Source of the DNA: Otis tarda
Taxonomy: Eukaryota > Chordata > Aves > Otidiformes > Otididae
Assembly: GCA_026413225.1 (NCBI GenBank)
Contig: CM048557.1
Coordinates: forward strand, 62,052,987 to 62,116,986
Direction of reading: 5' to 3'
Length of the DNA: 64,000 bases
Part shown: piece after piece, positions 36,201 through 49,474 of the stretch
Layout of the letters: each line of letters starts with the position of its first letter
How positions within the stretch are numbered: position 1 is the first letter of the stretch
Translations under genes and position numbers: made by a program
Notes under the pieces: model-generated
What the model was told of the DNA's origin: nothing
The model's database searches: none
What the model saw: only the letters and a program-made list of their open reading frames with translations

Positions 36201-38031
36201 ACCAGAGAGAAGTGGAAGATGGACTCTCCAGCCTTATAGTCAGGACACTCATGTGTGTGACGTGGGAAAGCCCGGTTATAGGTTCCTGCTCCGGTGAACA
36301 GCTAACTAGCAGCACAGACTGGACCAGCTCCAACAGGAGAGGCTGAGACCCCCCCCTCTTGTCGAGACCATCCAGGGTCGGCTCATTTGGGCATTTTCCC
36401 AAAACAGCGGAGAAAGGACATCAACAGCCGCCTGCAAAATCTACAAGCTTCTTAACTGCTGATACAAGAGCTGAGACGTCTCTGTGGGAAGCAGCTATCT
36501 CACATAGAAACTGAAACATGAGCTGGGTCGGAAGGGTCCATTTGGCTCCGTGTCTGTCTGCAGCCTTGGCAGGTGCTGGTGAAAGAGCAAAAGCACAGGG
36601 TAAATCCTTAAGGAAAGCTCCCCAAAACACACACTGGGACACCATAAGTGATGACTTTCCCAAGTGGATATAAACACCTGATCACCTCTCCTGGATTCCC
36701 TGTGGCTTGTTCTTTTGCATTACCCAGTTAGCTTGTTTCTTCCAACAGTGAGCCCTTCATTATTTTATCCTCTGTGGCAATGGGCTTAACACCCAAATCT
36801 GAGCTGGGAGACCCCTAGGGTGGCTGTCTGGCCTCAGAAGTGAGCACGGCAACTCGTCTGCAGATTTACTGCTGTGCAGCCCCGAGCACCATGCATGTCT
36901 GAAGCCCACAGGCACCTCCACAGCACAGACCTGAGTGCTGCTTCTGTGCTTCACCTCCAGAAGTGACACCAACCTCTATTGTTTTCACCTGATGCTTTTC
37001 CTTAATTATCTGGTTATGCAAAAGCATCTGGGATAATTTTTTTTTTAGTCTCAAATTAGGTTTGCTTAAAAAAAAGGAAAGGGAAAAGAAAATGTGCTTA
37101 TTTTTATAAAAGCTCTCAATATTTAACAGTTAACTTCCATGCACCGTCAAAGGATCTCTTCATTCCCTGGGCTGTTGCACCAATTTTAAAGTGGAGGCAA
37201 GGTGTGGAAAGAGAGTCAGTATTTTTTATAAGTCCTTCTGGTATATTTGGACAGAAAGGCAAGCGTCCAGGCCTTGACTGGTCTGAAACAGAAAACTCCA
37301 AACTAAGTTTAGGAACTTCTATTTCAGACCTGAAAAAGAGTGGGAGTATCTGAATTTGTCCAGATCAGTAGTTAGGCTAATGAAAAATCTTCCTCTGCAG
37401 ACCCTTCCCAAAGGATATCCTCAGATCACCTCAGCTGGCAGTGAGACTCAGCTGAAGCGAGTGGAGATGTACGGGTGTTAAAACTCAATAGTACAGAGGA
37501 GACCAAGGCTCTCTTGTAGGCTCCTCGTTAGGAAGGTTTTTAAGCACCTTTACATGTGTATGTAGCTCCCCTGACTTCAAGTCAAGCTCCATGCTTAATA
37601 CATTAAAAGGTGGAATGACTTAGCTGTGGAAGCCCTGGAGACTTCAGGGAGAAGTTTTTTGACCTCCTTGTGTCTCAATCCATCCAGAACATGAGAGTGA
37701 AAAATAAACAGTGCCTCATTAAAAAAGAAATAGATAGTGTGACTGACCTGAGCTTGCCTTGGTAAATAAATTACAAAGCCATAAAACTGCTTGAGGAGCT
37801 GCTTTGTCCCTTTGAAACAACACCCACTTTAGGCACTCGCTAAATGCATCGTGCTGGGTGTGACACAGAGTAATTGCCAAGGAGACGTTATCATTATCTA
37901 CCTGTCAATCCATACATCCTCCCCAGGCTTGTGTCTAAGTTAAGGAGAAAGTACAATCCAGTGATGAGATGTCCCAATAAAGACCAAAAGAGAACGATTT
38001 ACCCATGAGCTTTCCCAGCTGTTCTTTCTGC

Positions 38032-38054
38032 AAAAAAAAAAAAAAAAAAAAAAA
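38032..38054. repeat. Poly(A) run, 23 bases
   Basis: Uninterrupted A homopolymer. The upstream sequence does not resemble a processed gene copy that I recognise. Confidence 0.9.
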
Positions 38055-39018
38055 TCCCAAGCCCAAATTTTCACTTGTGTCCTTCATACCCAAAGGGTTT
38101 ATGATCAAGCTGAACTTGATAGTTCAGCTACCCCAGGCATTTAGATGCTGCTGCTCTCAACACTGCTTGCTGGGATGCCCTGTATTTCCTTGGGAAATAG
38201 GGGGGTTTGTGAGGTCTGATGTGATTACGAAACAAAACAGTAAAGAACTGCTGGGAGAAGTGGCGGAGGGGTGGGTGATCTGGGACCTTGAAGGTTAAAA
38301 TAAACAGCCAACCAAGCAAAGTTTGGTGCTGATATGAGTTAATTTAAACACTGAGATGACATGGTCAATCTGAAGGAAAGTCAGTGCCTCTGTTTCAGCA
38401 CCAAATCTGAACGCAGAGTGGAAAAGTCCCACCCAGAGTGGAAAAGCAAAATGTGTCCCTAAAAAAGCATTTGTAGGGAGTTCCAGGAAAATTTAAAAGT
38501 ATCTCTAATACATACAAGTAATATCCTGGCTTTTGGTAAAAAAAAAAAAAAAAAGAAAAAGTAAAGGGAAAACCCTTCTATGTACTCAGGCAAAGCCTGG
38601 ATTTCACCAGAGGTTTTTGCAGATTTGCTACGCCACCTCAGTTATTTTGTCCTTACTCAGTTCCACAGCATGTCACTATATGGAACCATAAGGGACCTGC
38701 CTGGCACTGGTATAATTTTAGAGAAGATAGGAGATGGTGACTGCTACTAATATAACAGTATTCAAAGTGGAGAAACACTTCATATATCATGCAGTCAGAT
38801 GAAGAATGATCCCCTACCACCACACTGCTTCAGAAGCAAACCAAATGCACAGCATACTGTCAAACACACCGAACCTTCAGCCCCTTGCCCAGCTTTGCGT
38901 GGATTATCTGCCCATGACCTCAAACTCTCATCCTGCCTGTTCCCTCACCCCTTGGTCTCCTCTGTCTTTGGGAATGCTATCTGCCATGGGTCACATGAAA
39001 AGCTTATGATGGCCTAGA

Positions 39019-39455
39019 CATAGAATCATAGAACCACAGAATGGTTTGTGTTGGAAGGAACCTTTAAAGGTCATCCAGTCCAACCCCCCTGCAAGGAGCA
39101 GGGACATCTCCAACCAGATCAGGTTGCTCAGAGCCTCATCCAGCCTGGCCTTAAACATTTCCAGGGATGGGGCATCCACCACCTCTCTGGGCAACCTGTG
39201 CCACTGTTCCACTACCCTCACTGTAAAAAAAATTTTCCTGATGTTCTGTCTGAATCTGCTTCCTTCTATTTTGAAACCATTACCCCTCATCCTATCAATC
39301 ACAACAGGCCCTGCTAAAGACTTTCTCCCCATCTTTCCTGTAGGCCCCCTTGAGGTACTGGAAGGCCGCTATAAGGTCTCCCCGGAGCCTCCTCTTCTCC
39401 AGGCCGAACAGCACTAACTCTCTCAGCCTGTCCTCACAGGAGAGGTGCTCCAGCC
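39019..39455 (-). mobile_element. CR1 LINE, 5'-truncated, minus strand
   Basis: Starts with CATAGAATCATAGAACCACAGAATGG and runs, in reverse, through the CR1 3' UTR into the end of ORF2 (GCTGGAGCACCTCTCCTGTGAGG on the minus strand). It covers the same part of CR1 as the copy at 29518 but is shorter by about 200 bp at the 5' side. The 5' boundary near 39455 is approximate. Confidence 0.94.
39080..39332 (-). pseudogene. CR1 ORF2 extreme C-terminus, still open
   Basis: The minus-strand frame encodes the CR1 ORF2 tail, with motifs such as RGNGFKIEGSRFRQNIRK, FFTVRVVEQWHRLPREVV and PSLEMFKARLDEAL. The frame upstream, which would carry the rest of the protein, is shifted or truncated. It is a fragment without enzymatic domains. 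Confidence 0.88.
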
Positions 39456-42031
39456 TCCACCGTAAGCTGCATCAAGAACTGTCCCCATGCTGTGTCCTAT
39501 AGACAGGATGGATGACAGTAGAATGTTTCCTTCTGTGTGTAAACAGAAACCTTCCCAGCAGGTAATGGTCCCATTGAAGAGAAGATGCAAACTTGCTTTT
39601 CAGTACTTGCAGAACCAGTGCTTAACTAACAAGGAACTGGCAAGGAAAGATACAGTTTCTTGGCATGGCCTTTCTACACTACTTTTAAATTCTTGTTTAA
39701 TTAAAAAGAAGAAAGAAAAAAACCCAAACCACAACAAGCACCATGTTTTATTGCTCCCCCTATGCTTAATGAAGTCCTAAAGACTAGAGAACTGTACAGA
39801 CAAGACTCCTGAGCATGGCAGAGCAGAGCTTATGGGCTGTATCCAGCCTGTTGCTGGCACTGCACACAGCCAACTGCATTAGCATATGACTGCAAGTGAT
39901 CTGTCAGTGACTCAGGTCACTTATTATCCAGGACTGCAAGGCTTTGGTACAGTGAGTGGAGAAAAACAACTATGGCACTTGCATTAGATACCCAAATGCC
40001 CTTTGTCTCGAGCAGGAGGTGTGATTTTGTTTGTCTTGTCAGCTCCTCTCCCTTCTGCTGAGCTACATGAAAAGCTCCGTTGCCACCAGACATTGTAAGA
40101 TGAGGATGGAGTTTTGTCTTCGGTTTTAAATAGCCAAGCAGATGCATCATCCCTCTGAATGAGATGAGTTTGAGATGCATTTGAAAAGCAGCTAAGTGGT
40201 AATCTCTGCAAGGCAGGATCGCTTGAGGGGAATCACATTTATTATTTCGTTTACTATTTAGCATTGCATGACGTTGTTCATCTTGAGGTAGAGATTTATA
40301 GAGAGAAGTGCAGCAAAAGTGCAGCACGCCAGACAGAGAGGGTCAGTTATATTTACATGATACAAATATTCTGTTACGTACAGCGCAGCAAAAGGAGTTG
40401 TTTGCTCAGGATGCGCTAAAGCATTTTGCTGGCCTCCTGTCATGGCAACTCATCCTGGGCCAGACCCTGTGGGCTCTTGCTCCGTAGGGTTTCTTGATGC
40501 TATCAGTAGCGGCAACATTCCTGCAAAGGTCTTAGAGATAGAAACCTCCTTGGCTAAGCCGTCCCGGGAGCCCTTGGGGTTACCCTAACGCGCACTGTTT
40601 TCCAGCTAGGGCTTTTTGAGCAATCTGGATGACTTTACGGGCAGATTTCCTCAGGCTTATACATGCTGAGCTGTATTTAACTAATGGGACATCTTGGAGA
40701 GTGGGAGGCTATTCAGTGTAAGTAGGGACTCAGGGCTGGCCATGACTTGGACACGTTGCACACAGTTAAGATCTGCACACTCCAGTGAGGTCGTTAATGC
40801 AGTTGATGCAGTTAAAATCAATGGGCTGTGCTAATTTACCTCAGCTGAAGCCCTGGGTGTCTGCATTTCACATGGCGTTTCAGTGCTTCCTTTAAACTCT
40901 ATTAATTCTCACGTTTAAATGCAAACAAACTGACTGATGGATCAGTTAAAGAAAAATCAACTGTAAAGGGTCAAGGATTTAACCTGTCCTATTTCTGTTA
41001 CTCCCACGCAGATCTTTCAGACCAATTATTTGCATATGTTAAAATCTAATTTGAGTTGTTCATCACATAGAACTAGGTAAGCTTTCTTTTTTTTTTTTTT
41101 TAAAAAAAAAGAGATATAACTTCAGGGCACTATTAAATTCTAATTAAAAATCAGTCAAAAGCACCGTTCTCTTAGTGTTTGTGCCTGCAGCAACACTTCC
41201 ACTGTGGTATCAAAAGCTTAGTTCATTACTTCTTAATTAATTTTGCCTTGAGAAGCTCTAAGTTCTCAGAGGACCTGTTGGATTTTCAGAGCATTGTCTA
41301 CATAGCATTGGCTTGTACGCAGCAGTCGCAGCCAAATGACATTCAGATCAGGAATTCCTACCCATGTAATCCAATTTGGTACAATGGCTGCAGCCAGCCA
41401 GCTTTTGGGAATCTGAAAGACCCTTGAAGCTCACAACGCAGAGGATATCCTGCCTGGAGCTACTGATCTTTCAGGGATTTTCCCATCTCCCTATTCCCAC
41501 AGTGCATATTTTGCAGTTTAAAAGGTTGGTATGTAGGTTGTTTGGGTTGTTGGATTTTTTTTTTTCTGAATAAGAAACGAGACTTGTTCCTGACCCCTAG
41601 GAAATCTTGATTCAAGTCCTTGAGTTAGCCAAGATTATTTTGCCCCACCAGGCTCCTGAAGATGTGCACGTTCATTTTCAAGATAAGAATCCTGCAATCG
41701 AGATCTCCCACTGCAAATGATTCATTTCCCCTCTTGGCCTGGCTGTGTGCGCACGTGTCTGAGGGTGGTGAGCCGGGGGATGACCACTGCCCTGAAACAA
41801 AGAAAGGAAAAGAAGGCAAAGGGGTGGAGGAGAATAATCTACCCAGTCTCTGGGGGAACGTTTTTCACTGGTCTAGAGCATTTTCACCCAAATATTTTTT
41901 GTAATGAACAGAGTTTAAAGGGGCCCAGGGGTGGCCTGAACATCTGAGTGCTCCCCAAACTCTACAAGACAAATTTGACAAGAGAGTGTGAACCAAACTT
42001 GCAAATGTTGCTCTGAGCTGGGCTGAGAGGG
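39456..42031. other. Non-coding stretch
   Basis: No gene recognised. A T15/A9 block at 41087-41110 forms a simple inverted run. The five bases before the LTR (GAGGG, 42027-42031) are the likely left target duplication of LTR B. Confidence 0.5.
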
Positions 42032-43137
42032 TGTTCTGGTTTTGTTAGTGAGGCGGGGCCTAAGGTGGTAGCTTCTGTAGGAAACTGCTAGAAGTTGCTC
42101 CCCTTTGTTTAGTGGACTCGGCCGGGCCTAGGGCGGACCTGCTGCTGGCCAAGGCCGAGCCAAGTGGTAGCAGAACGTCCCGTGATAACGCCTCTGCGAT
42201 AACGTATTTAAGTAGGGGAAAACAGAAAAAAAAAAAGAGAGAAGATGTGAAGCAGCTGAGCGGGGGGCAGAGAGGGGGAGGCGCGAGCCTCGTGGGCCTT
42301 GCAGGCCTCACCCTCTGGCCTCCCGCCGGGCAGCTGACTGGGCCCAACTCGGCCCAGCCTGGCTGCAAGAAGTGGAGAGGAGATGAGAAGCGAATAAGAT
42401 GTAAAAAGGATCCTGAGAGGCGTCTGCCAGCCTGTTGTGAGGAACGGCTGCAGACGCCAAGGTCAGTGAAGAAGGAGGGGGAGGAGTAACGTGGCTCCTG
42501 GCCAAGATTCCTCTGCAACTCATGGTGAAGACCATGGTGGAGCGGGTTGTCCCCCTGCAGCCCATGGAGGTCCACGGAGGGGCAGAGATCCACCTGCAGC
42601 AGGTGGAGGCCTGAAGGAGGCTGTGGCCCGTGGAGGGCCCACTGGGACAGCTGTTCTAGAGGGACTGCACCCCATGGAGGAGATGACCCACACCGGAGCA
42701 GTTTCACGAAGGACTGTGGCCCGTTGGAGGGACCCCACGATGGAGCAGAGGAGGAATGCGAGGAGTTCTTCCCCCGACGATGACACAGCGGCATAAAACA
42801 ACGCGTGATGAACTGACCGCGACCCCCATTCCCTTTTCCCCCCCTGTGCCGCTCGGGAGGGGAAGGTAGTAGAGATAATGTTAAGCCCGGGAAGAGGGAG
42901 GGGTGGGGGGAGGTTATCTTGTTCCCTGTCTCATTCTCCTGCTAATTTTAGAAAATAAATGGTTTTCCCCAAGTCGAGTCTGTTTTGCCCGTAACGATAA
43001 CTTTAAGTATTTCTCCCCGTCCTTATCTCAAACCTTGAGCCATTTTTCTCATATCATCTCCCCCTGTTCTCTCGGAGGGTGGGGGGAGCGAGAGAGAGAC
43101 TGCGTAGTCTGGTCCCGATCGGGGCTGAACTACAACA
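42032..43137 (+). mobile_element. Solo LTR B of the same ERVL-like family
   Basis: An 1106-bp LTR running from TGTTCTGGTTTTGTTAGTG to CTGAACTACAACA. It is homologous to LTR A along most of its length but in the opposite orientation. A TATA-like TATTTAAG lies at 42205-42212 and AATAAA at 42954-42959, which suggests U3 of about 42032-42235 and R ending near 42975. Flanks GAGGG (left) and GAGAG (right, 43138-43142) agree at 4 of 5 bases, consistent with a decayed 5-bp duplication. No internal retroviral sequence remains. Long open frames on both strands here reflect GC and CpG content, not genes. Confidence 0.87.
42486..42784 (+). repeat. GC-rich repeat-bearing block inside LTR B
   Basis: About 300 bp present in LTR B but absent from LTR A at the equivalent point (near 10245 in A). 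It contains four copies of a CCCRTGGAGG-like motif at about 42561, 42627, 42671 and 42720 (the last with one inserted T), plus related CCACGGAGG and GAAGGAGG pieces. It looks like an irregular minisatellite-type expansion in R/U5. Alternatively LTR A may have lost it. Boundaries are good to about 10 bp. Confidence 0.65.
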
Positions 43138-43420
43138 GAGAGACATCTGTAGACCCTGTCCAAGCCAGGAGAGACCTGGATGGTATAAACTTCCATTAGA
43201 AATCTTTGTGTTAAGTCTGGTTTGCACTAGCAGACCCTGTAAGTATCAAAGGCAATAGTTCAAATCTACCTTCATGTGTATCCAAGTCTTCTTGCTGCAA
43301 GGCACAGAGTTAGGTGGGTGTGACTGAAGGAGCTGGGGATGAAAAAAAAAGTAGAAAATGGAATGGGGAAGGCTTAAAATAAGGTTTTGAGGCAATGTTA
43401 GCTTTCTGATTTCCTCTTGG

Positions 43421-43446
43421 AGAAAGTGCACAGAGAAAGTGCACAG
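43421..43446. repeat. 13-bp tandem duplication
   Basis: AGAAAGTGCACAG occurs twice in tandem (43421-43433, 43434-43446), followed by a partial third unit AGAAAG. The copies are identical. Confidence 0.85.
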
Positions 43447-46400
43447 AGAAAGGGGAAAAAAATAAAAATAGAAGGAAAAAAACCTTGCAGTGGATGGGGG
43501 CAAGGCATTTTGGACCCTGGGGAAAGACCTCCTCCTTTTCCCCAGGGTATTCTGTTCTTTTCTTCAGCACAACTTTAGATAAAGCTTTCCTCTCCTTTTC
43601 TTGGATGCTGATTTGGAGGCAGAACAGCAGCTGGATATTTTGCTCTTCCTCCTCTCGGCTGGTGATGGTGAAGGAGCTGAGCAAGAAGAGAGATCATGCA
43701 TCTTAAATGAGACCAAATATGAATTATCTGCTCAACTCTCTTGTCTCAGAGCTGGGCCACACTGGAGCCAGCAGCAGCAGATCCCAGGGCTGAGGTCCTG
43801 AGCTACATGCCTGCCCCTTTCTTGTTCCCAGAGCCACACTTAATGACAGGCTTTGGTGATGGATGGATGGATAGTTCCACAAGGCTCAGCTGGTCTCATT
43901 TACATGTTGCAGAGGCCAGGAGAGGTTGAAAATCAGTCCCAGGTTTGGTCCATATGCTCTAGGATTTGCTGCTCCTGCTGCGTCATACGGCATCAACACT
44001 CAACACCAAGTAGCTACCAGCTGAGATAAGCATCCAGTTGAGCTGAGAAATCTGCAGCCCAGCCTCGGTCAGGGAAAGCTGGTCATTATTTCTTGCTGTC
44101 CTCAGCAAAGAGTCAAAACCTCAACCTTCTAGATGCTGCAGTTGTAGATGTGCTAAGTCAGTGTGCACCCTTCAGCTGTGGCCAGTGCTATGTTGTGCCA
44201 ACATAATCATGTCAGTCCTAGAGAGAAGAAGCTGGAAGTCTCTTCAGGTTTTCATTTTGAAGTTCATTAGATTTTGGCAACTTTTTGTCACTGAAAGGCA
44301 ACAGACCTGACCCTAATGTGCCTCAGAGATGTCTCCTTTCAAATGCCCAAGACCACAGGGGCTGCTGAGCTTAGACAGGAGAAGACAATGGGGAAGGAGG
44401 GTTGGATTCTTACGTGAGATGTAGGAAAAAAGCTGTTCTGGCTTTCCATGGAGGAAGAAACACTGTGCCAAGGCCATAATGGTGGGGAGGAAACAGGGAG
44501 GCCGTTGCCTAGTTTGTTCAGGAGGATAGGACCATTTTTCCTGATATGCTCTAGAACCTCACAGCTACCAGTAATAAGATTATAAGGGGATGCACAGGAA
44601 GGGCTGGGCAGAGCGTAAAGAGGCCATGGGCTGTGTAGCCAAGGAACCTGAGCAGGCACTGCAGGAGGGGAACCTGCCTTACGCTTGTTACGCACGAACA
44701 GGCTGAGGCACTGCCTCTGTGCCCTCCCAGACCAACTGCCCTCCACACCGAGCGCTCATGAAAGGAGAAATATTCTCTGCTCGAGGAGCCTTGGAAAATG
44801 TTAGCCAAAATTTTGAGTGGGGAGGTGAGCATGGTGAGCTGGTTTTATCAGGAATCCCCTATATATTTGAACCCACCCTCTTTTCTTTTTCTATTGACAA
44901 CACCTGGCCATGGGGCTCTAACTGCTCTCTATGGAAGACCTCCTGGCAACGAAAGTAAGTCACTTGTGAAAGACTTCCTAAGGGAAATGCTCACATCCAC
45001 TGAGGTTCAGCATACTGGAAAATGTACAAAAAGGAAAAATTCTTGTGTAGGACAGAGGATGGCCAGGATAAGATAAGCGATCTTGTCAGGCTCTCAGAGC
45101 CTGTCTGATTACTTACACCATGCTGCATCGAGCAAGGGTGTGTTTGGCAACCTTCCAGCCTGTACCTCCTCACTTGCATCTGAGCAGAAACCCATCAAAG
45201 AGACTGAGCCTGGCTGCAGAGCTGAGAGGGCAAGTGGACCTTCTCCCTCACCTCCTGCTCCCCTTCCAGTCCCTCTCCTTCTCTCACCTCCCTGCCACCC
45301 CTTCCACCAGCTGGCACCAGGCAGAGCTTGACCCATGGAGTACGTGTCCCTGACCACCCTGCCTCCAAGCCGTTTCAATGCTGAGCACTCTGTGCTCCAG
45401 GATTACTGGGAGTAAGTTTCCAAGGAATTCATTTGTCATTACTTGCTAAATAAATGGAGGCTGATAAGAATCTGCATTCTGCTTCCATAAAAACCTATAG
45501 ATGCTGTATCTGGTGTCTAAGTAGTTTCTCACAAGAATGCACAAGTCACTCATTCTTCTCCATAAAAGCCGGAAAAGACTGCCTGGATCGGCTGTTGTAG
45601 CTAATGCTTGGGAGGGAGGCCTCTGCGCTTTCATTATCAGCAGTCGCCATGAAGTGGTGGATGGGGAGGGCTCAGCAGCACAGCAGGAAAAGGGTTTCAT
45701 ATCTGGAAATAATCTTGCAGAATTCTCTCCTAGGGCTGAAGTTCTTGGCAGGAGCCTTTCATCTGAATCCCCTAAGACAGCAAAGCATTGGTGAAGCCTG
45801 GCAAATTTCACTTATTTTCGAAAAGCATTTTTTTTTTTTTAAATTCCATGTGACAGAAACCATAAAAAGAATACACCTAGTACCTTTTTATGATGGACAT
45901 AAACCAACATATTCTGCAAGTGACATCCTCGATACTCTTCTTAGGAACAGGTCTGGCTCACATCTCCAAAGCACTCGAAGACCAGATCTTTAGATGCCTA
46001 ATTGCTGCTGAAATGATTAATTAGCTACTTAAATATCTTTTCAAATCAAGCCTGTGCTGCCTTGCATGTGTTAATACATGTATCCTCACAAAACGTCTGT
46101 GAAGCAGGACTGTGCTTCAAGGGCTGGGGTATAGGGACAGAGTAACTGATGGTCATGTTTTCTGAAGAGCCTGGAGTAGATCGCAGCAGTTTGAAAACCC
46201 CCTCCCTGCAATTTCTCCAAACTCTGGGAGAGAGTCTGGGGGTAACACTCACACCTCCAGTCTCCAAACCTGGGTTTACCTGGGTCAAACAGGCATCAGC
46301 TGGAGCTTGTTAGGTCCAGAAGTCTTTTACTTTTTCTGTTATTACATATACTTTTTCCATTATAGAAACATCAGGCATTGGGGAGGGTGGGGAAGACTTT

Positions 46401-49400
46401 CGTGCTTCAAATAGGTCTTCACAAAAGGGCTAAAAAAATCCCACAACACCCAAGATAACATTGTCGTCTGCGATATTAGTAACGCACCCGAAATGGAAAA
46501 CATTCTTCTTGTGAAACTCTTAGGTTGCTGTTTTGTTTGCTCCTTATTAAGAGTTAATAAACAAAACTGTTTGGGTTAATTTTGTCATGTGTACTGCGAG
46601 TTGCTAAGTAACATGGCTCCGCTCTGCCTGAAGCCTGTGTAGTGAGACAACTGAGAGAGGCATTAAAGTGCTGTAAAATAAATGGGATGGATCGCGTTAT
46701 AGTGTACCAGACCCTGGCATGGCATCTAGAGCATGGATATTTTTTTTTCCTTTCTTTGTTTTAGATTGAGAAAAAACAAAGATACAGAGTCCACCTGATG
46801 TACAAAGGGCAAAGAGCAGGTTGTGCCTTTGGCAGGCAGGATGTTAAGCAGCTCTTGCTGGGACATGATGCCTGCAGAGCTCTGCCCATTGCTGAAACCA
46901 TTGCTGGGCTGGGGATGATGTGCAGCAGGAGGGTAGACACCAAAGAGCCAAGGGGGACAGGGAGGAAATTGTTTTGGTTGTCACAAGACTTGGAAAGTTT
47001 ATGCCCAAGATTTTCGATCAGCAACAGGCTGAGGTCTCTGTGCCTCTGGAAGGTCCTACATGGTGGCCCGTCATAGCAGGGAAGGCACGCCACATGCTGT
47101 GTATGTCTGTGGTGCCACAGGGGCCTGCTAGATTTCCCTGCCGCTTTTCAAAGAAAATCCTCCCTTGGATGGCTTTTGGTTCCTAGCAGGGCGAGGCAAG
47201 CCAGTTTGGACACTAGTAGGGCTGGGAGAAGGGAGAAGCTGTATTAAATGATGACCATGGGAGATGCTCAGAGCAGAAACCTGTCTGTCTTCAAGGGCTA
47301 TGGGAAAGGCAGTGGTTTTGTTGCAGCTTTCAGACAAATGGACTTCTCTTTAAAATGGTGACTATTGCTGTCATATGAATGTAAACTTTCTGCAGACCAG
47401 TACAAAAAGAGGTACTGTGAGTAAGGTCTAATTTCATACTGAAAGCAACTAGCAGAGAGCAAGACACTATTTTAATAGCAATAGAGACAAAGCATGTTGC
47501 TGGGCTGGGAGTTACCAGGGAACACTCTGAAAGGTTTTATCAGATCTCTTTTGTTTAGTTTGCAGGCATTGTTCAATTTTCAAAGAAATCCTAATTTGGA
47601 TATGAGAATTTCAGTCTCATTTTCAGTATTTCAATTTCAGTGCAGTTTGTCTCTGCCTCGGTCTCCTCCTACAACAGGCTACTGTCAAGAAAGAGGCATT
47701 AATGCTTGGGCTGAGGATCCTGAAGGAAGAATCACACACATGTTGCTTTAGACACTTTCTGTTCCAGGACTGAAGATGCAGTCTGAATAAAGCAAATCAT
47801 CCTAGAAAAGTCTTACATTGCTCCGTTTGTATGGTGAGCCACATGCTTTCAGGGTACGTCACAGCTTTCAGAATTATTATTTTGGTGCGAAGACTAGAGG
47901 TTTCAGGATACAGTTTTTCACGTGTGAAATTTTCCCTTGAATTCAATGACTTTAAATAGTATTAATTATGCTGCAAATCAAGCATGGTTTAGGGGAAAGG
48001 AGAGAGAAACAAAATCCAGGAATACCAATCAGTGAAGGCAGATGCTGGAGGAATGTGAACAGCGCAAGTTTCAGACTTTCAGGGCTTCCTGGATTTCTCA
48101 GGGCTAAACTAAATACTTGTCAGTATGAAAAAACTCACACCAAAACTTTCTGGTTTTTTTGATGAAGTGTGGGTGGTAACTGCTGGGTTTAATCTCTTGC
48201 AGGACATACCTAAAGTAGCCAGCCAGCTGTCCTCCAAGAGCCTGCAAACGAGCTCAGATGGAGCTGCTAGCCCCATCTGCGGTTATGGTTAAAAGCACCA
48301 GGTTGGCAGTTCCCAAGATCCTACCAAGAATGTTTTACAGGATACATGGAGTTCATTTATGGCTCCTGCAAGCAGAAGTTGGGCAGGATGCATTTCATAC
48401 GGGTTACGTGTAGAACGCATATAGACCATGCATCTGAAGCCTATTTTATTTTGTCTGCAGTGCCTGACGTAGTACTGTCTGACGATGAATCATACAGATT
48501 CAAACAGCATGCCGTAGATTTAAACATGTAAGTGCCGTTTCCTATTGTCCCCAGTCCAAGGGGTTGGCTGGGAACAACATGCTAAAATAGTAAGGCTGCT
48601 ATTAATGAAGCCAGGAGAGTCTGTATTTGGTGCTGCTACATGACAAAACACATCTGTGAGGCGGAGGTTCTCGTCTGCTGACACAGACAGCTAAACCCAG
48701 CTGTGCCAGAGCTGGTAACGTGCTTCTCATTCTCACTGGAGACCCTCTAGAAATACTGAGATGATTAAGACAAGACAAAACAATACAACTAATGCAAACC
48801 AGGAACTGGCACTGCTTCTGATAAATGCTGTTGTGTGCGTTTCTGCTGGCGGGAGACAAGATAAATCACTGGCACGATGTCAACTGGTCGCCCTGTTTGT
48901 TTGCCAAAGGGATGCCTGCTCCAGGGAATACATAGACACCTGCAGGAGGAGGGGAGATGGGGGACACCTATTTTGAACAGGAGTGTCTTGGGAAAGTCGC
49001 AGTCACAGCAGGCTGAGACAGGGTGGTGTCTGGGCATGGACAACAGACCTGCCATCTCCTGACAGGAGGAGAAAGCGTGAGTGACAAAACACAGCCCAGC
49101 CAAAGGGCTATTTGAATGCTGTTAGTCAGCCGAAGGTGTCAGGTGGATTATAGATACTTGTGATTGAACATTGTATGAGTATTTTAAAATTAATTCTATT
49201 CTGATCTGGAAGGGAAGATTTGGTGCCATGGGTCTGCAAGGCTGAACTTCCCCAGACAGACCATAGGTAATGTGAGTGATGAGCACTTGCTGGACCAGCC
49301 AGCAGGAACCAGAAAAATTCTCTTGGTGAGAACCTGAAGCACAGATTCATTTCGCTTGTCTTACGAACTTAAGTACCTAAGCACCACAGCTTCCTCCAAA

Positions 49401-49453
49401 GAGAGGTGTTGGGAGACACCTAATCCCCACCTGAGTTGTGCTTTGGGGACATC

Positions 49454-49474
49454 TGTCTCCTGTCTCCTGTCTCC
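49454..49474. repeat. 7-bp tandem repeat, three copies
   Basis: TGTCTCC is repeated three times without mismatch. A short simple repeat. Confidence 0.85.

Larger units (their letters stand above)
31567..39018. other. Long non-coding stretch
   Basis: No coding exon is supported. It contains a TGTC microsatellite (32531-32554), a T22 run (33276-33297), an AAAT short repeat near 34440, an A23 run (38032-38054) and A16 near 38539-38554. The region at about 32270-33110 is more GC-rich with scattered CpGs, but there is no clear promoter. Confidence 0.5.

Noticed and set aside
39046..39417. Plus-strand frames of 89-123 codons
   Set aside because: These are antisense to the minus-strand CR1 copy; the real coding relic is on the other strand.
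42060..42794. 244-codon minus-strand open frame and several overlapping frames on the plus strand
   Set aside because: It lies wholly inside LTR B. GC-rich, stop-poor LTR sequence explains long frames on both strands; there are no retroviral protein motifs.
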